DNA of 15,428 bases from Pseudarthrobacter sp. (GCA_013362385.1 JABFWC010000409.1:1-15428), one strand, 5' to 3'. Positions 1 through 7,652 are shown, counted from the stretch's first letter. Notes: a model not told the origin generated them from the letters alone. Translations and numbers: made by a program.

Positions 1-861
1 GTCGTCCTCGGCGCGGGCACCGGGGGAACCATCACCGGCACCGGGCGGTACCTCAAGGAGGTTTCGGCAGGCCGGGCGGCGTCCGACGGCGGAGTGGTCC
101 GGATCATCGGCGCCGACCCGGAGGGCTCGGTCTACTCGGGCGGCACGGGACGGCCCTACTTCGTCGAAGGTGTCGGTGAGGACATGTGGCCGGCGAACTA
201 CGACAAGTCCGTCCCGGACGATGTGATCGCCGTCAGCGACGCGGATTCCTTCGCCATGACCCGCCGACTGGCCCGGGAAGAGGGACTGCTGGTGGGCGGT
301 TCCTCCGGCATGGCCGTGGTTGCCGCGCTGAAGGCGGCGAAGGAACTGCCGGAAAGCGCCGTCGTCGTGGTCATCCTGCCCGACTCCGGGCGCGGGTACC
401 TGGCCAAGATCTTCAACGACCAGTGGATGCGCTCCTACGGCTTCCTCTCCGACGGCGAGGAAATCTCGGTGGGGGAGGTCATCAAGTCCAAGAACGGCGA
501 ATTGCCGGACCTGGTCCACATCCACCCCAACGAATCCGTGCGCGACGTCATCAACATCATGAACGAGTACGGCGTCAGCCACATCCCCGTCCTGTCACAG
601 GAACCGCCCGTGGTGATGGGCGAGGTCCTCGGCGCCGTGGACGAGCGCACCCTGACCGCCAAGCTGTTCCGCGGCGAGGCGAAGCTGACGGACAAGATCT
701 CCGAGCACATGGGCCCCAAGCTGCCCGTGATCGGCTCGCTGGAAAGCATCTCGGCTGCCCGGGAACTGCTCTCCGACGTAGACACCGTGATGGTCACCTT
801 CGTGGGTGCCCCCATCGGCATCCTCACCCGGCACGACCTGCTGGCGTACCTCAGCAACTGA
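1..861 (+). CDS. cbs: Cystathionine beta-synthase, C-terminal part (5' end outside window)
   Basis: PLP-dependent enzyme that condenses serine (or acetylserine) with homocysteine to give cystathionine; cytosolic. The frame is open from base 1, so 286 residues are visible and the N-terminus with the PLP-lysine lies upstream of the window. The visible part starts in the phosphate-binding loop (GAGTGGTITG, visible residues 4-13). It continues through GGSSGMA (about 99-105), where a Ser contacts the PLP ring, and LPDSGRGYLAK (about 126-136), a hallmark of the CBS/cysteine-synthase fold. From about residue 172 to the end there is a pair of CBS (Bateman) modules, which separates it from plain O-acetylserine sulfhydrylase. 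The next gene, a cystathionine gamma-synthase/lyase, begins 26 nt later with its own ribosome site, so the two probably form an operon for transsulfuration. Family assignment is firm. Whether the Bateman module binds an adenosyl ligand cannot be read here. Confidence 0.93.
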   Translation, partial: VVLGAGTGGTITGTGRYLKEVSAGRAASDGGVVRIIGADPEGSVYSGGTGRPYFVEGVGEDMWPANYDKSVPDDVIAVSDADSFAMTRRLAREEGLLVGGSSGMAVVAALKAAKELPESAVVVVILPDSGRGYLAKIFNDQWMRSYGFLSDGEEISVGEVIKSKNGELPDLVHIHPNESVRDVINIMNEYGVSHIPVLSQEPPVVMGEVLGAVDERTLTAKLFRGEAKLTDKISEHMGPKLPVIGSLESISAARELLSDVDTVMVTFVGAPIGILTRHDLLAYLSN

Positions 862-887
862 TTTGCGTTACCCCGTAAAGGAGCACC

Positions 888-2051
888 ATGACCGCCTCTG
901 AGAACCAAGGTTTCAACACCCGCGCCGTCCACGCCGGCCAGGCCTTCGAACCCCGCACCGGCGCGGTGGTCCCGCCGCTGCACTTCAGCTCCACGTTCGC
1001 CCAGGACGGCATCGGCGGCCTGCGCAGCGGATATGAGTACGGCCGTGGCGGCAACCCGACCAGGGACTCGCTGCAGGAACAGCTGGCAGCACTGGAACTG
1101 GGAACGCACGCCTACAGCTTCAGCTCCGGGCTCGCCGCGGAGGACGCGCTGATCCGGGCGCTGACCCGGCCGGGGGACCACATCGTGCTGGGCAACGACG
1201 CCTATGGCGGCACGTACCGGCTGATCAGCCGCGTCCTGGGCGAGTGGGGGATCGGCAACACCCCCGTGGACATGGCCAACCTGGACACCGTCCGGCAGTC
1301 GGTCACCGCCAACAAGACCCGCTTCGTCTGGGTGGAGACCCCGTCCAACCCGCTGATGAAGATCACCGACATCGCGGCGCTCGCAGGGATAGCGCACGAC
1401 GCCGGGGCCCTCCTGGTGGTCGACAACACCTTCGCGTCGCCCTACCTGCAGAACCCGCTCGCCCTGGGTGCCGACGTCGTGGTCCACTCCACCACCAAGT
1501 ACATCGGGGGCCACTCCGACGTGGTGGGCGGCGCCGTCGTCGTGAAGGATGCGGAACTGGCCGAAAAAATCGGCTTCGTCCAGTTCGCCGTGGGCGCCGT
1601 GTCCGGACCCATGGACGCTTTCCTCACCACCCGGGGCCTGAAGACCCTCGGGGTGCGGATGGACCGGCACAGCGAGAACGGGCAGGCCGTGGCCGAGTGG
1701 CTGCTGGAACGCCCCGAGGTGGAGGCTGTCCTTTACCCTGGGCTGCCCTCCCACCCGGGCCATGAGCTCGCCAAGAGCCAGATGCGCAAGTTCGGCGGCA
1801 TGGTGTCCGTGCAGTTCAAGGGGGGTGAAGCGGCTGCCCGGAAGGTGGCCGAGTCCACGTCCGTGTTCACGCTGGCCGAGTCCCTGGGCGGCATCGAATC
1901 GCTCATGAACTACCCCTCGGAGATGACGCACGCCTCGGTCAAGGGCACCGAGCTGGCCGTGCCGGTCAACCTGCTCCGCCTGTCCTGCGGCATCGAGGAC
2001 GTGGAGGACCTGATCGCGGACCTGGACCAAGCCTTCACCTCGATCCCGTAG
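888..2051 (+). CDS. metB: Cystathionine gamma-synthase / gamma-lyase family enzyme
   Basis: Complete 387-residue PLP enzyme of the Cys/Met-metabolism family, the usual length. It makes cystathionine from an activated homoserine ester and cysteine, or cleaves cystathionine to cysteine. Visible hallmarks are YEYGRGGNPTR (50-60), the PLP-stacking Tyr in DAYGGTY (104-110), VETPSNP (149-155), DNTFASP (179-185), the Schiff-base lysine K204 in HSTTKYIGGHSD, and the C-terminal LRLSCGIED substrate-carboxylate site. The ATG is fixed by AAAGGAG at 877-883, four bases upstream. It directly follows the CBS gene, and that pairing favours a role in reverse transsulfuration (homocysteine to cysteine), although a MetB biosynthetic role is equally allowed by sequence. 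A palindromic element begins 10 nt after the stop. Confidence 0.92.
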   Translation: MTASENQGFNTRAVHAGQAFEPRTGAVVPPLHFSSTFAQDGIGGLRSGYEYGRGGNPTRDSLQEQLAALELGTHAYSFSSGLAAEDALIRALTRPGDHIVLGNDAYGGTYRLISRVLGEWGIGNTPVDMANLDTVRQSVTANKTRFVWVETPSNPLMKITDIAALAGIAHDAGALLVVDNTFASPYLQNPLALGADVVVHSTTKYIGGHSDVVGGAVVVKDAELAEKIGFVQFAVGAVSGPMDAFLTTRGLKTLGVRMDRHSENGQAVAEWLLERPEVEAVLYPGLPSHPGHELAKSQMRKFGGMVSVQFKGGEAAARKVAESTSVFTLAESLGGIESLMNYPSEMTHASVKGTELAVPVNLLRLSCGIEDVEDLIADLDQAFTSIP

Positions 2052-2061
2052 TACCCGCCTC

Positions 2062-2122
2062 CGCGAGATGGCATTTAACGGCAATTTTCGGCGCCCGGAC
2101 TGCTGTCAAATGCCATCTCGCG
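2062..2122. repeat. 61-nt palindromic intergenic element A
   Basis: The 15-nt arm CGCGAGATGGCATTT (2062-2076) is perfectly complemented by AAATGCCATCTCGCG (2108-2122). After one A/C mismatch the stem continues for six more pairs (2078-2083 with 2101-2106, one G-T wobble), leaving a 17-nt loop. There is no T-run after the stem, so it is not a standard intrinsic terminator, although it lies just downstream of metB. The perfect arms and gap location suggest a REP/MITE-like dispersed element, which is inference. Copy number elsewhere is unknown from this window. Confidence 0.7.
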
Positions 2123-2152
2123 AAGGGTCTGGCTTTCTTGAAAGAAGTCAGC

Positions 2153-2158
2153 TAGGGT
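2153..2158 (+). promoter_or_regulatory. Leaderless-type -10 box before the HxlR gene
   Basis: TAGGGT matches TANNNT and ends 7 nt before the ATG at 2166, placing transcription start at or next to the A of ATG. No purine-rich ribosome site lies in the usual window. The -35 side is weak (TGGCTT about 17 nt upstream). The same layout recurs before the SDR and MOSC genes in this window. Confidence 0.5.
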
Positions 2159-2165
2159 TGCCGTC

Positions 2166-2672
2166 ATGCCCCTTCGATCCGACTGGTCCCAGCGCAACTG
2201 CAGCATGGCCCGCGGCCTGGACATCCTCGGCGACCCCTGGTCCCTCCTGGTCCTGCGCGAGGTCTTTTTCGGCAACGGCCGCTTCGACGCCATGAAGTCG
2301 CGCCTCGAAGTGGCCGACTCCGTGCTCACCAAGCGCCTGGCAGGCCTGGTGGAGTCGGGGCTGCTGGCGAAGAAGGCATACGACGACGGCGGCCGCACCC
2401 GCCATGAGTACGTCCTCACGCCCATGGGCGAAGACGCCCTCCCGGTGCTGAACGCGGTCACCATCTGGGCTGAGAAGCACCTGCCGGCACCGTCGGACAG
2501 GGCGCACATGTTTGTCATCCACACCGGCTGCGGGCAGCGGACCAGCTCGGCGGACACCTGCACTGAATGCGGCGAGCGGCTGACCGCCGCCAACACCAGC
2601 TGGCACAGCCAGGCCAGGTCCGAGCATCCCATTCCGCTGTCCGCTGCATCCCCGAAGGGGTCCGCCGCATGA
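2166..2672 (+). CDS. HxlR-family winged-helix transcriptional regulator with Cys-rich C-terminus
   Basis: 168 residues. The HxlR/DUF24 winged helix covers about residues 10-106: conserved Cys12, LDILGDPWSLLVLREVFFG (18-36), RFDAMKSRL, VLTKRLAGLVESGLL and the wing EYVLTPMG. Such proteins bind operators as dimers and often respond to electrophiles, redox or small phenolics through the N-terminal Cys. After the HTH there is an unusual extension with H119, C122, C132 and C135 (HTGC...CTEC), looking like a small zinc ribbon. That could bind metal and add a second sensing site, by inference. The gene overlaps the MFS gene by 4 nt (ATGA), so it most likely regulates that transporter and itself. Translation start is supported by the TAGGGT box 7 nt upstream. 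Confidence 0.88.
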   Translation: MPLRSDWSQRNCSMARGLDILGDPWSLLVLREVFFGNGRFDAMKSRLEVADSVLTKRLAGLVESGLLAKKAYDDGGRTRHEYVLTPMGEDALPVLNAVTIWAEKHLPAPSDRAHMFVIHTGCGQRTSSADTCTECGERLTAANTSWHSQARSEHPIPLSAASPKGSAA

Positions 2673-4024
2673 GCACTCTTCCCGACAAGGCAACAGCACC
2701 GGACGAAGCGGCGGCGCCGCAGCCCTCACCCGGTCCAGGCCGCCTGCACCCGGCCTGGATTGTCGCGGCCGTGGCGTTCCTTGCCCTGGTCGGCGCCGCC
2801 GGATTCCGTGCAGCACCGGGCGTGCTCATGGTCCCACTGCAGCAGGAGTTCGGCTGGTCCACCACGGTTTTGTCCGCCGCAGTCAGCATCAACCTGGTCC
2901 TCTTCGGACTCACCGCCCCGTTCGCCGCGGCCCTGATGGAACGCTTCGGCATCCGTGCGGTCACGGCAACGGCGCTGGTCCTGATTGGCATGGGCAGCGC
3001 CCTGACGGTGCTGGTGAACCAGTCCTGGCAGATCCTGCTGACCTGGGGGCTGCTGATCGGGCTGGGCACGGGGTCCATGGCACTGGTCTTCGCCGCCACC
3101 ATCGCCAACACCTGGTTCACCACGAGCCGCGGCCTGGTCATCGGCATCCTCACCGCCGGCAGCGCCGCCGGCCAGCTGGTCTTCCTCCCCTTTATCGCCA
3201 TGCTCGCGCAGGATCCCGGCTGGCGCCAGGCCTCCCTGCTGATCGCGGCCGGCGCCCTCGCCGTGGTCCCGCTGGTGCTGAAGTTCCTCAAGAACTCGCC
3301 GGCCGACGCCGGAGTGTTGCCGTACGGCGCCAAGCCGGAAGCAAGTCCGGCACCCGTAACCGAAGCCGGGCCGCGCACCAACGCCGCCGTCCGCGCACTC
3401 CAGGTGCTCCGCCGGGCCGCCAAGGTCCGGACCTTCTGGGCCCTGGTGGCCGGATTCGCGATCTGCGGGGCCACCACCAACGGCCTCATCGGCACCCACT
3501 TCATCCCCTCCGCCCACGACCACGGCATGCCCGAAACCACCGCGGCGGGCCTGCTTGCCGTCGTCGGAATCTTCGACATCGTAGGCACCATCGCCTCAGG
3601 CTGGCTCACCGACCGTTTCAATCCCCGCGTCCTGCTGGCCGTCTACTACCAGTTCCGCGGCATCGGCCTGCTGGTGCTCCCGTTGCTGCTGAACGCCGAG
3701 GTCCAGCCCAGCATGATCGTGTTCGTGGTCATCTACGGCCTGGACTGGGTGGCCACCGTGCCGCCAACGGCAGCCATCTGCCGCGCAACGTTCGGTGCCG
3801 ACGGCAGCGTGGTGTTCGGCTGGGTGTTTGCCGCGCACCAGCTCGGGGCTGCCGGTGCCGCGATCGCCGCCGGCGCCCTCCGCGACGCCACCGGCCACTA
3901 CACGTACGCCTGGTTCGGCGCGGCGGCCATGTGCACCATCGCCGCGGTCATCAGCGCAACCATCCGCCGGCACCGCGCCGCGGAAGACGCGAACGCAGGC
4001 GAGACGGAGCCGGCAACGGCCTGA
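2669..4024 (+). CDS. MFS transporter, 12-TM type
   Basis: 451 residues. The ATG overlaps the stop of the HxlR gene (ATGA) and has GAAGGGG at 2654-2660, eight bases upstream, so the longer in-frame extension starting at 2567 is rejected. After a Pro/Ala-rich 25-residue cytosolic tail come alternating hydrophobic segments: about 28-55, 66-90, 97-115, 121-143, 153-180 and 187-205 in the first half, then a 40-60 residue central loop and six more. Basic loops such as ALMERFGIRAV between TM2 and TM3 and WLTDRFNPR after TM8 match the MFS loop 2-3/8-9 signature. The overall appearance resembles monocarboxylate/OFA-like MFS members, but the substrate is not readable. Because it is translationally coupled to an HxlR regulator, efflux of a toxic or phenolic compound is a reasonable guess. 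Confidence 0.88.
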   Translation: MSTLPDKATAPDEAAAPQPSPGPGRLHPAWIVAAVAFLALVGAAGFRAAPGVLMVPLQQEFGWSTTVLSAAVSINLVLFGLTAPFAAALMERFGIRAVTATALVLIGMGSALTVLVNQSWQILLTWGLLIGLGTGSMALVFAATIANTWFTTSRGLVIGILTAGSAAGQLVFLPFIAMLAQDPGWRQASLLIAAGALAVVPLVLKFLKNSPADAGVLPYGAKPEASPAPVTEAGPRTNAAVRALQVLRRAAKVRTFWALVAGFAICGATTNGLIGTHFIPSAHDHGMPETTAAGLLAVVGIFDIVGTIASGWLTDRFNPRVLLAVYYQFRGIGLLVLPLLLNAEVQPSMIVFVVIYGLDWVATVPPTAAICRATFGADGSVVFGWVFAAHQLGAAGAAIAAGALRDATGHYTYAWFGAAAMCTIAAVISATIRRHRAAEDANAGETEPATA

Positions 4025-4046
4025 AGCGGGGAGCACCGCGCACCGT

Positions 4047-4052
4047 TAGGCT
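4047..4052 (+). promoter_or_regulatory. Leaderless-type -10 box before the SDR gene
   Basis: TAGGCT lies 22 nt after the MFS stop and 7 nt before the ATG at 4060, the same geometry as the box before the HxlR gene. It suggests the SDR gene is transcribed on its own as a leaderless message, not only by read-through from the transporter. Confidence 0.5.
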
Positions 4053-4059
4053 GGGTCCC

Positions 4060-4830
4060 ATGGAACCCGTGCCGCCCGTGCCCGTCCGCCCCGTTGCCCT
4101 GATCACCGGAGCCGGCCGGCTGGCTGGCATCGGCGCAGGAGTGGCCCGGCAGCTGGCGGCCGACGGCTGGGACCTCGTGCTGTCCTATTGGACCGGGTAC
4201 GACGCCCGCATGCCGTGGGGGAGTGAACCGGAGGACCTGGTCCGGCTCACCGCGGAACTGGAGGCCATCGGCGCCAGGGTGCACGCCCTTCCGGCCGATC
4301 TCCAGGATCCCGGGGTGCCGGACCGGCTGGTTGCCGAAGCGGCGCAGCTGGCCGGACGACTGCAGGGGCTGGTGCTCAGCCACGCCGAATCCGTTGACTC
4401 CGGCGTGCTGGACACCACGCTGGAGTCCTTTGAGCGGCACTTCGCCGTGAACACCCGCGCCAGCTGGCAGCTGATCGCCGCGTTCGCCCGGCAGGCTCCG
4501 GACGACGGCGCCGCCATCGTTGCGCTGACCAGTGACCACACAGCGTTCAACCTGCCCTACGGTGCCTCCAAGGGCGCGCTGGACCGGATCGTGATCGCCG
4601 CCGCGCGGGAGCTGGGTCCGCAAGGCATCAGCGCCAATGTGCTGAACCCGGGACCGGTGGACACCGGCTGGATGGATGACCAGGTCCGCGATGCGCTCGC
4701 CAAGCGCCAGCCGACGGGCCGCCTCGGCACCCCGGCAGATGTTGCCGGCACCGTGGCGTTCCTGCTCTCCCCGGCAGGCCGGTGGGTTTCCGGGCAGCTG
4801 ATCAAGGCCGACGGCGGCTTCTCCGCGTAA
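4060..4830 (+). CDS. SDR-family NAD(P)-dependent oxidoreductase
   Basis: 256 residues, typical for a classical short-chain dehydrogenase; cytosolic. Cofactor site: ITGAGRLAGIG (15-25), in which two more residues than usual separate the first and second glycines of TGxxxGxG. Acidic/loop site: ALPADLQDPG (76-85). Core: VNTR (130-133). Catalytic residues are S158, Y167 and K171 in YGASK, with only 8 residues between Ser and Tyr, shorter than in FabG-like enzymes (about 12). The C-terminus has NPGPVDTGW and the family signature GRLGTPADVAGTVAFLLS...GQLIKADGG. The start at 4060 is preferred over 3931 because the extension would lie inside the MFS gene and is arginine-rich, and because of the TAGGCT box. 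The substrate is unknown. It is annotated FabG-like only by general similarity. Confidence 0.88.
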   Translation: MEPVPPVPVRPVALITGAGRLAGIGAGVARQLAADGWDLVLSYWTGYDARMPWGSEPEDLVRLTAELEAIGARVHALPADLQDPGVPDRLVAEAAQLAGRLQGLVLSHAESVDSGVLDTTLESFERHFAVNTRASWQLIAAFARQAPDDGAAIVALTSDHTAFNLPYGASKGALDRIVIAAARELGPQGISANVLNPGPVDTGWMDDQVRDALAKRQPTGRLGTPADVAGTVAFLLSPAGRWVSGQLIKADGGFSA

Positions 4831-4867
4831 TCCCTTCCCGCCCCGGCCCGCCTTCCCCGCCGCCCCT

Positions 4868-4933
4868 CCCAACTAGGTAGCGCGAACTGTCGTTTTGAGC
4901 CCCCAAAACGACATTAAGTGCGACCTAGTTGGG
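4868..4933. repeat. 66-nt palindromic intergenic element B between convergent genes
   Basis: The left arm (4868-4897) and right arm (4904-4933) pair with a 6-nt loop. The outer 11 pairs (CCCAACTAGGT) and the inner 10 (TGTCGTTTTG with CAAAACGACA) are perfect, and the 9-nt middle is partly mismatched. It fills most of the 111-nt gap between the SDR stop and the stop of the opposite gcdH gene. It could act as a bidirectional terminator, since transcripts from either side end near it, but the compact, doubly conserved arms look more like a dispersed palindromic repeat. Its sequence is unrelated to the element at 2062-2122. Confidence 0.65.
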
Positions 4934-4941
4934 GGAAGAGG

Positions 4942-6162
4942 TCAGTGGAACGCGCCCAGGCCGGTGATGTGCCGGCCGAGGACCAGGGTGTGCACCTCGT
5001 CCGTTCCTTCATAGGTGCGCACCGACTCGAGGTTGGCGGCGTGCCGCAGCGGGGAGTAGTCCGTGGTGATGCCGTTGCCGCCGAGGATGGTCCGGGCTTC
5101 GCGGGCCACCGCAATCGCTTCACGGACGTTGTTCAGCTTGGCAAGCGAGATCTGCTCGGGCCGGAGCCTGCCGGCATCCTTGAGCCGGCCCAGCTGCAGC
5201 GCCAGCAGGGTGCCCTTCTGGATCTCCACCAGCATGTTCACCAGCTTCTCCTGCGTCAGCTGGTAGCCGGCCAGCGGCTTGCCGAACTGCAGCCGGTCCA
5301 GTGAGTACGCCAGTGCCGCCTCGTAGGAGTCCCGGGCAGCACCCATCGCGCCCCAGGCGATCCCATACCTTGCCTCATTCAGGCAGTTTAACGGCCCGCG
5401 CAGCCCGCGGGCCGCCGGCAGCAGTGCTTCCGGACCCAGGCGGACGTCGTCGAACACCATGTCGCACTGGATGGAGGCGCGCATGGACAATTTCTGGCGT
5501 ATAGGGGTGGCCGTCACGCCGGGGGTTCCGGCCGGCACCAGGAAGCCGTGCACGCCGTCGTTCGTCATGGCCCAGACCACCATCACGCCCGCCACGGAGG
5601 CCAGCCCGATCCAGCGCTTGGTGCCGTTCAGCACCCACCCGGCTCCATCACCGGTGCCGTCCCGCTGCGCGAAGGTGGCCATGGACGCAGGGTCCGAACC
5701 GGCGGTGGGCTCGGTCAGGGCAAAGCATCCAATGACCTCTCCCGCCGCCATCCGGGGCAGCCACTCTTGCTTCTGGTTCTCGGAGCCCCACGTGTGGATG
5801 GCGGTCATGGCCAGCGATCCCTGGACGGACACGAACGTGCGGATTCCGGAGTCGCCGGCCTCCAGTTCCATCGCCGCCAGGCCGTACTCGACGGCGGAGC
5901 GGCCGGGGCAGCCATAGCCCTCCAGGTGCATCCCGAGGACGCCGAGCTCGCCCAGTTCCGGGGCGAGCTCCACGGGGAAAACGCCGTCCTCGTACCAGCG
6001 GGCGATGTCCGGTTTGATCCGCTGGTCGGTAAAATCGCGGACCTTCTGGCGAACATCCAGTTCCTCCGCGGACAGCAGGGAGTCCAGGTCCAGCACGTCC
6101 GACGGATCTGCCGTTATGGCCTCACCTGTCAATTCTTCACCCGTCATCTCTTGGCCGGTCAT
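4942..6162 (-). CDS. gcdH: Glutaryl-CoA dehydrogenase-type acyl-CoA dehydrogenase
   Basis: 406-residue flavoenzyme that would oxidise and decarboxylate glutaryl-CoA to crotonyl-CoA in lysine, tryptophan or diamine breakdown; cytosolic. Closely GCDH-like stretches are SGIRTFVSVQGSLAM (105-119) carrying the Arg expected to hold the gamma-carboxylate, CFALTEPTAGSDP (146-158) and LNGTKRWIG (178-186) for FAD, CLNEARYGIAWG (260-271), LALQLGRLKDAG (320-331) and TYEGTDEVH (383-391) with catalytic base E385. The start at 6162 overlaps the permease stop (ATGA). Upstream frame extension is inside the permease and rejected. The ribosome site is poor (AAAGA). The first 20 residues are four copies of a 5-residue unit (MTGQE, MTGEE, LTGEA, ITADP), outside the enzyme fold. 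Last gene of the minus-strand operon. A related short-chain acyl-CoA dehydrogenase remains possible. Confidence 0.85.
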   Translation of the reverse strand: MTGQEMTGEELTGEAITADPSDVLDLDSLLSAEELDVRQKVRDFTDQRIKPDIARWYEDGVFPVELAPELGELGVLGMHLEGYGCPGRSAVEYGLAAMELEAGDSGIRTFVSVQGSLAMTAIHTWGSENQKQEWLPRMAAGEVIGCFALTEPTAGSDPASMATFAQRDGTGDGAGWVLNGTKRWIGLASVAGVMVVWAMTNDGVHGFLVPAGTPGVTATPIRQKLSMRASIQCDMVFDDVRLGPEALLPAARGLRGPLNCLNEARYGIAWGAMGAARDSYEAALAYSLDRLQFGKPLAGYQLTQEKLVNMLVEIQKGTLLALQLGRLKDAGRLRPEQISLAKLNNVREAIAVAREARTILGGNGITTDYSPLRHAANLESVRTYEGTDEVHTLVLGRHITGLGAFH

Positions 6163-7652
6163 TTCTTTATCAGGAAGTAGCCGCGGGTGGCCGGCAGGAA
6201 CCGGCAAACGACGGCGAGCACCACGCCCAGCGCCAGCAGCAGCACGCCGCTGACGAAGGCGCCGCCGACACCGAAGATCTGCGTGTCTCCGTATGCCGGG
6301 TCCCACATCTGCACGGCCGAGACGAAGAACGCGGCGGTCAGCAGCAGCGCGCCCAGCAGCGGCAGGATGCCACGGAACCAGAGGTTGCGGGCGGATTCAC
6401 GCAGGGTGCCCCGGAAGTACCAGAAGCAGGAGAATCCGGTCAGGGCGTAGTAGAACGCGATGAAGAGGCTGATCGCGCTGATGGAGTCCGCCAGCAGGTT
6501 CTCGCTCAGGAAACTCATGGCCACGTAGTAGGCCGCCGCCGCGCCACCCATCACCTGGGTGGAGAACCCGGGGGTCTGGTTCCGCGGGTGCACCTCACCG
6601 AACTTCGCCGGCAGCGCGCCGTGGACGCCCATCGACAGGGTGCCGCGGGCGGTGGGAAGGATGGTGGTTTGCGTGGAGGACAGGACGGAGGCAAGCACCG
6701 CGACGACGATCAGCCAGCCCCACGGTCCCAGCACCACGTCCTTCATGGCGAGGAAGACGTCGTCCTGGTTTGCCTCGTTGCCCAGGCCGATGCCTTCGGA
6801 GCCGACGGTGGCGTACATCATCACGAGCAGCGCCACCGAAACGTAGATGGCCACCAGCACGAAGGCCGAGATCACGGCGCCCCTGCCCGGTGTGGTGGAC
6901 GGGTTCTCGGTCTCCTCATTGACCGCCAGGCAGGTGTCCCAGCCCCAGTAGATGAACAGGGCCAGCAGGGCCCCATGCACCACCGCACCCGGATCGGCGA
7001 AGGCGCCAACCGGGTTGAACCATTCGACGTCGAAGGCCTCGCCCTCTGGCGCACCGCCAACGATCCGCACCACGATCGCCAGAGCGAAGATGCCCAGCGC
7101 GATGTACTGCACATAGGTCAGCACGCGCTGGACGTGCTCGCCCAGCCGGATGCCGCGGTAGTTCACCAGGGTCATCAGCACGATGAACAGCAGGCCCGTT
7201 CCGGTAACCACCACCTTGTTCTCCGCCAGCGACCCGTCGCCCACCAGCAGCCACAGATACTTGCCGGCCACCTGCGCGAGATTGGCCAGCACCACGATCC
7301 CGGCGAGCGCCACGCCCCAGCCGCCCAGCCAGCCCGCCCAGGGGCCGAAGGCCTGGCGGGACCAGGTGAACGTGGTGCCGCAGTCAGGGATGGCGCTGTT
7401 CAGCTCGCGGAACGCGTAGGCGATGAACAGGACCGGCACGAAGCCCAGCAGCAGGATCAAGGGAGTGTAATTGCCGTTGACGGCGACGATGAGGCCCAGG
7501 GTGGCCGCGAGCGAATACACCGGCGCGGTGGAGGCCAGACCCAGCATGACCGAGTCGCCCAGGTCCAGGATGCCTGCCCGCAGTCCCTTGGCAGGCACCG
7601 TGGTTCCGGCGCCGCCGTCGGAACCTCCCGTCGTCGTCATCTCTGTACTCAT
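6159..7652 (-). CDS. APC-superfamily amino acid / polyamine permease
   Basis: 497 residues with about 12 hydrophobic segments; inner-membrane importer. The N-terminal cytosolic stretch (1-30) is followed by LGDSVMLGLASTAPVYSLAATLG, containing the small-residue unwound TM1 typical of APC carriers that binds the amino-acid carboxylate and amine. Then come FRELNSAIPDCGTTFTWSRQ and FGPWAGWLGGW, equivalents of the Y-x-E...G-G...W-S region of amino acid transporters. A later segment, FIYWGWDTCLAVNEETENP, matches the TM6-7 region. The start at 7652 overlaps the ligase gene stop by 4 nt, and the stop overlaps gcdH by 4 nt, so it is translated in a chain with both. Substrate not determined; the neighbours (GspS-like ligase, GCDH) suggest lysine, a diamine or another amine. 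Confidence 0.9.
   Translation of the reverse strand: MSTEMTTTGGSDGGAGTTVPAKGLRAGILDLGDSVMLGLASTAPVYSLAATLGLIVAVNGNYTPLILLLGFVPVLFIAYAFRELNSAIPDCGTTFTWSRQAFGPWAGWLGGWGVALAGIVVLANLAQVAGKYLWLLVGDGSLAENKVVVTGTGLLFIVLMTLVNYRGIRLGEHVQRVLTYVQYIALGIFALAIVVRIVGGAPEGEAFDVEWFNPVGAFADPGAVVHGALLALFIYWGWDTCLAVNEETENPSTTPGRGAVISAFVLVAIYVSVALLVMMYATVGSEGIGLGNEANQDDVFLAMKDVVLGPWGWLIVVAVLASVLSSTQTTILPTARGTLSMGVHGALPAKFGEVHPRNQTPGFSTQVMGGAAAAYYVAMSFLSENLLADSISAISLFIAFYYALTGFSCFWYFRGTLRESARNLWFRGILPLLGALLLTAAFFVSAVQMWDPAYGDTQIFGVGGAFVSGVLLLALGVVLAVVCRFLPATRGYFLIKK

Noticed and set aside
435..2084. Long antisense reading frame opposite the CBS and metB genes
   Set aside because: Shadow frame produced by GC-rich codons; His/Gly/Arg-rich composition, no domain, and it would run antisense through two well-conserved genes.
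2567..2668. N-terminal extension of the MFS protein
   Set aside because: Lies inside the HxlR gene, basic and hydrophilic; the ATG at 2669 has a good ribosome site and ATGA overlap.
6163..6306. N-terminal extension of glutaryl-CoA dehydrogenase
   Set aside because: Arg-rich shadow of the permease 3' end; family length fits the start at 6162.
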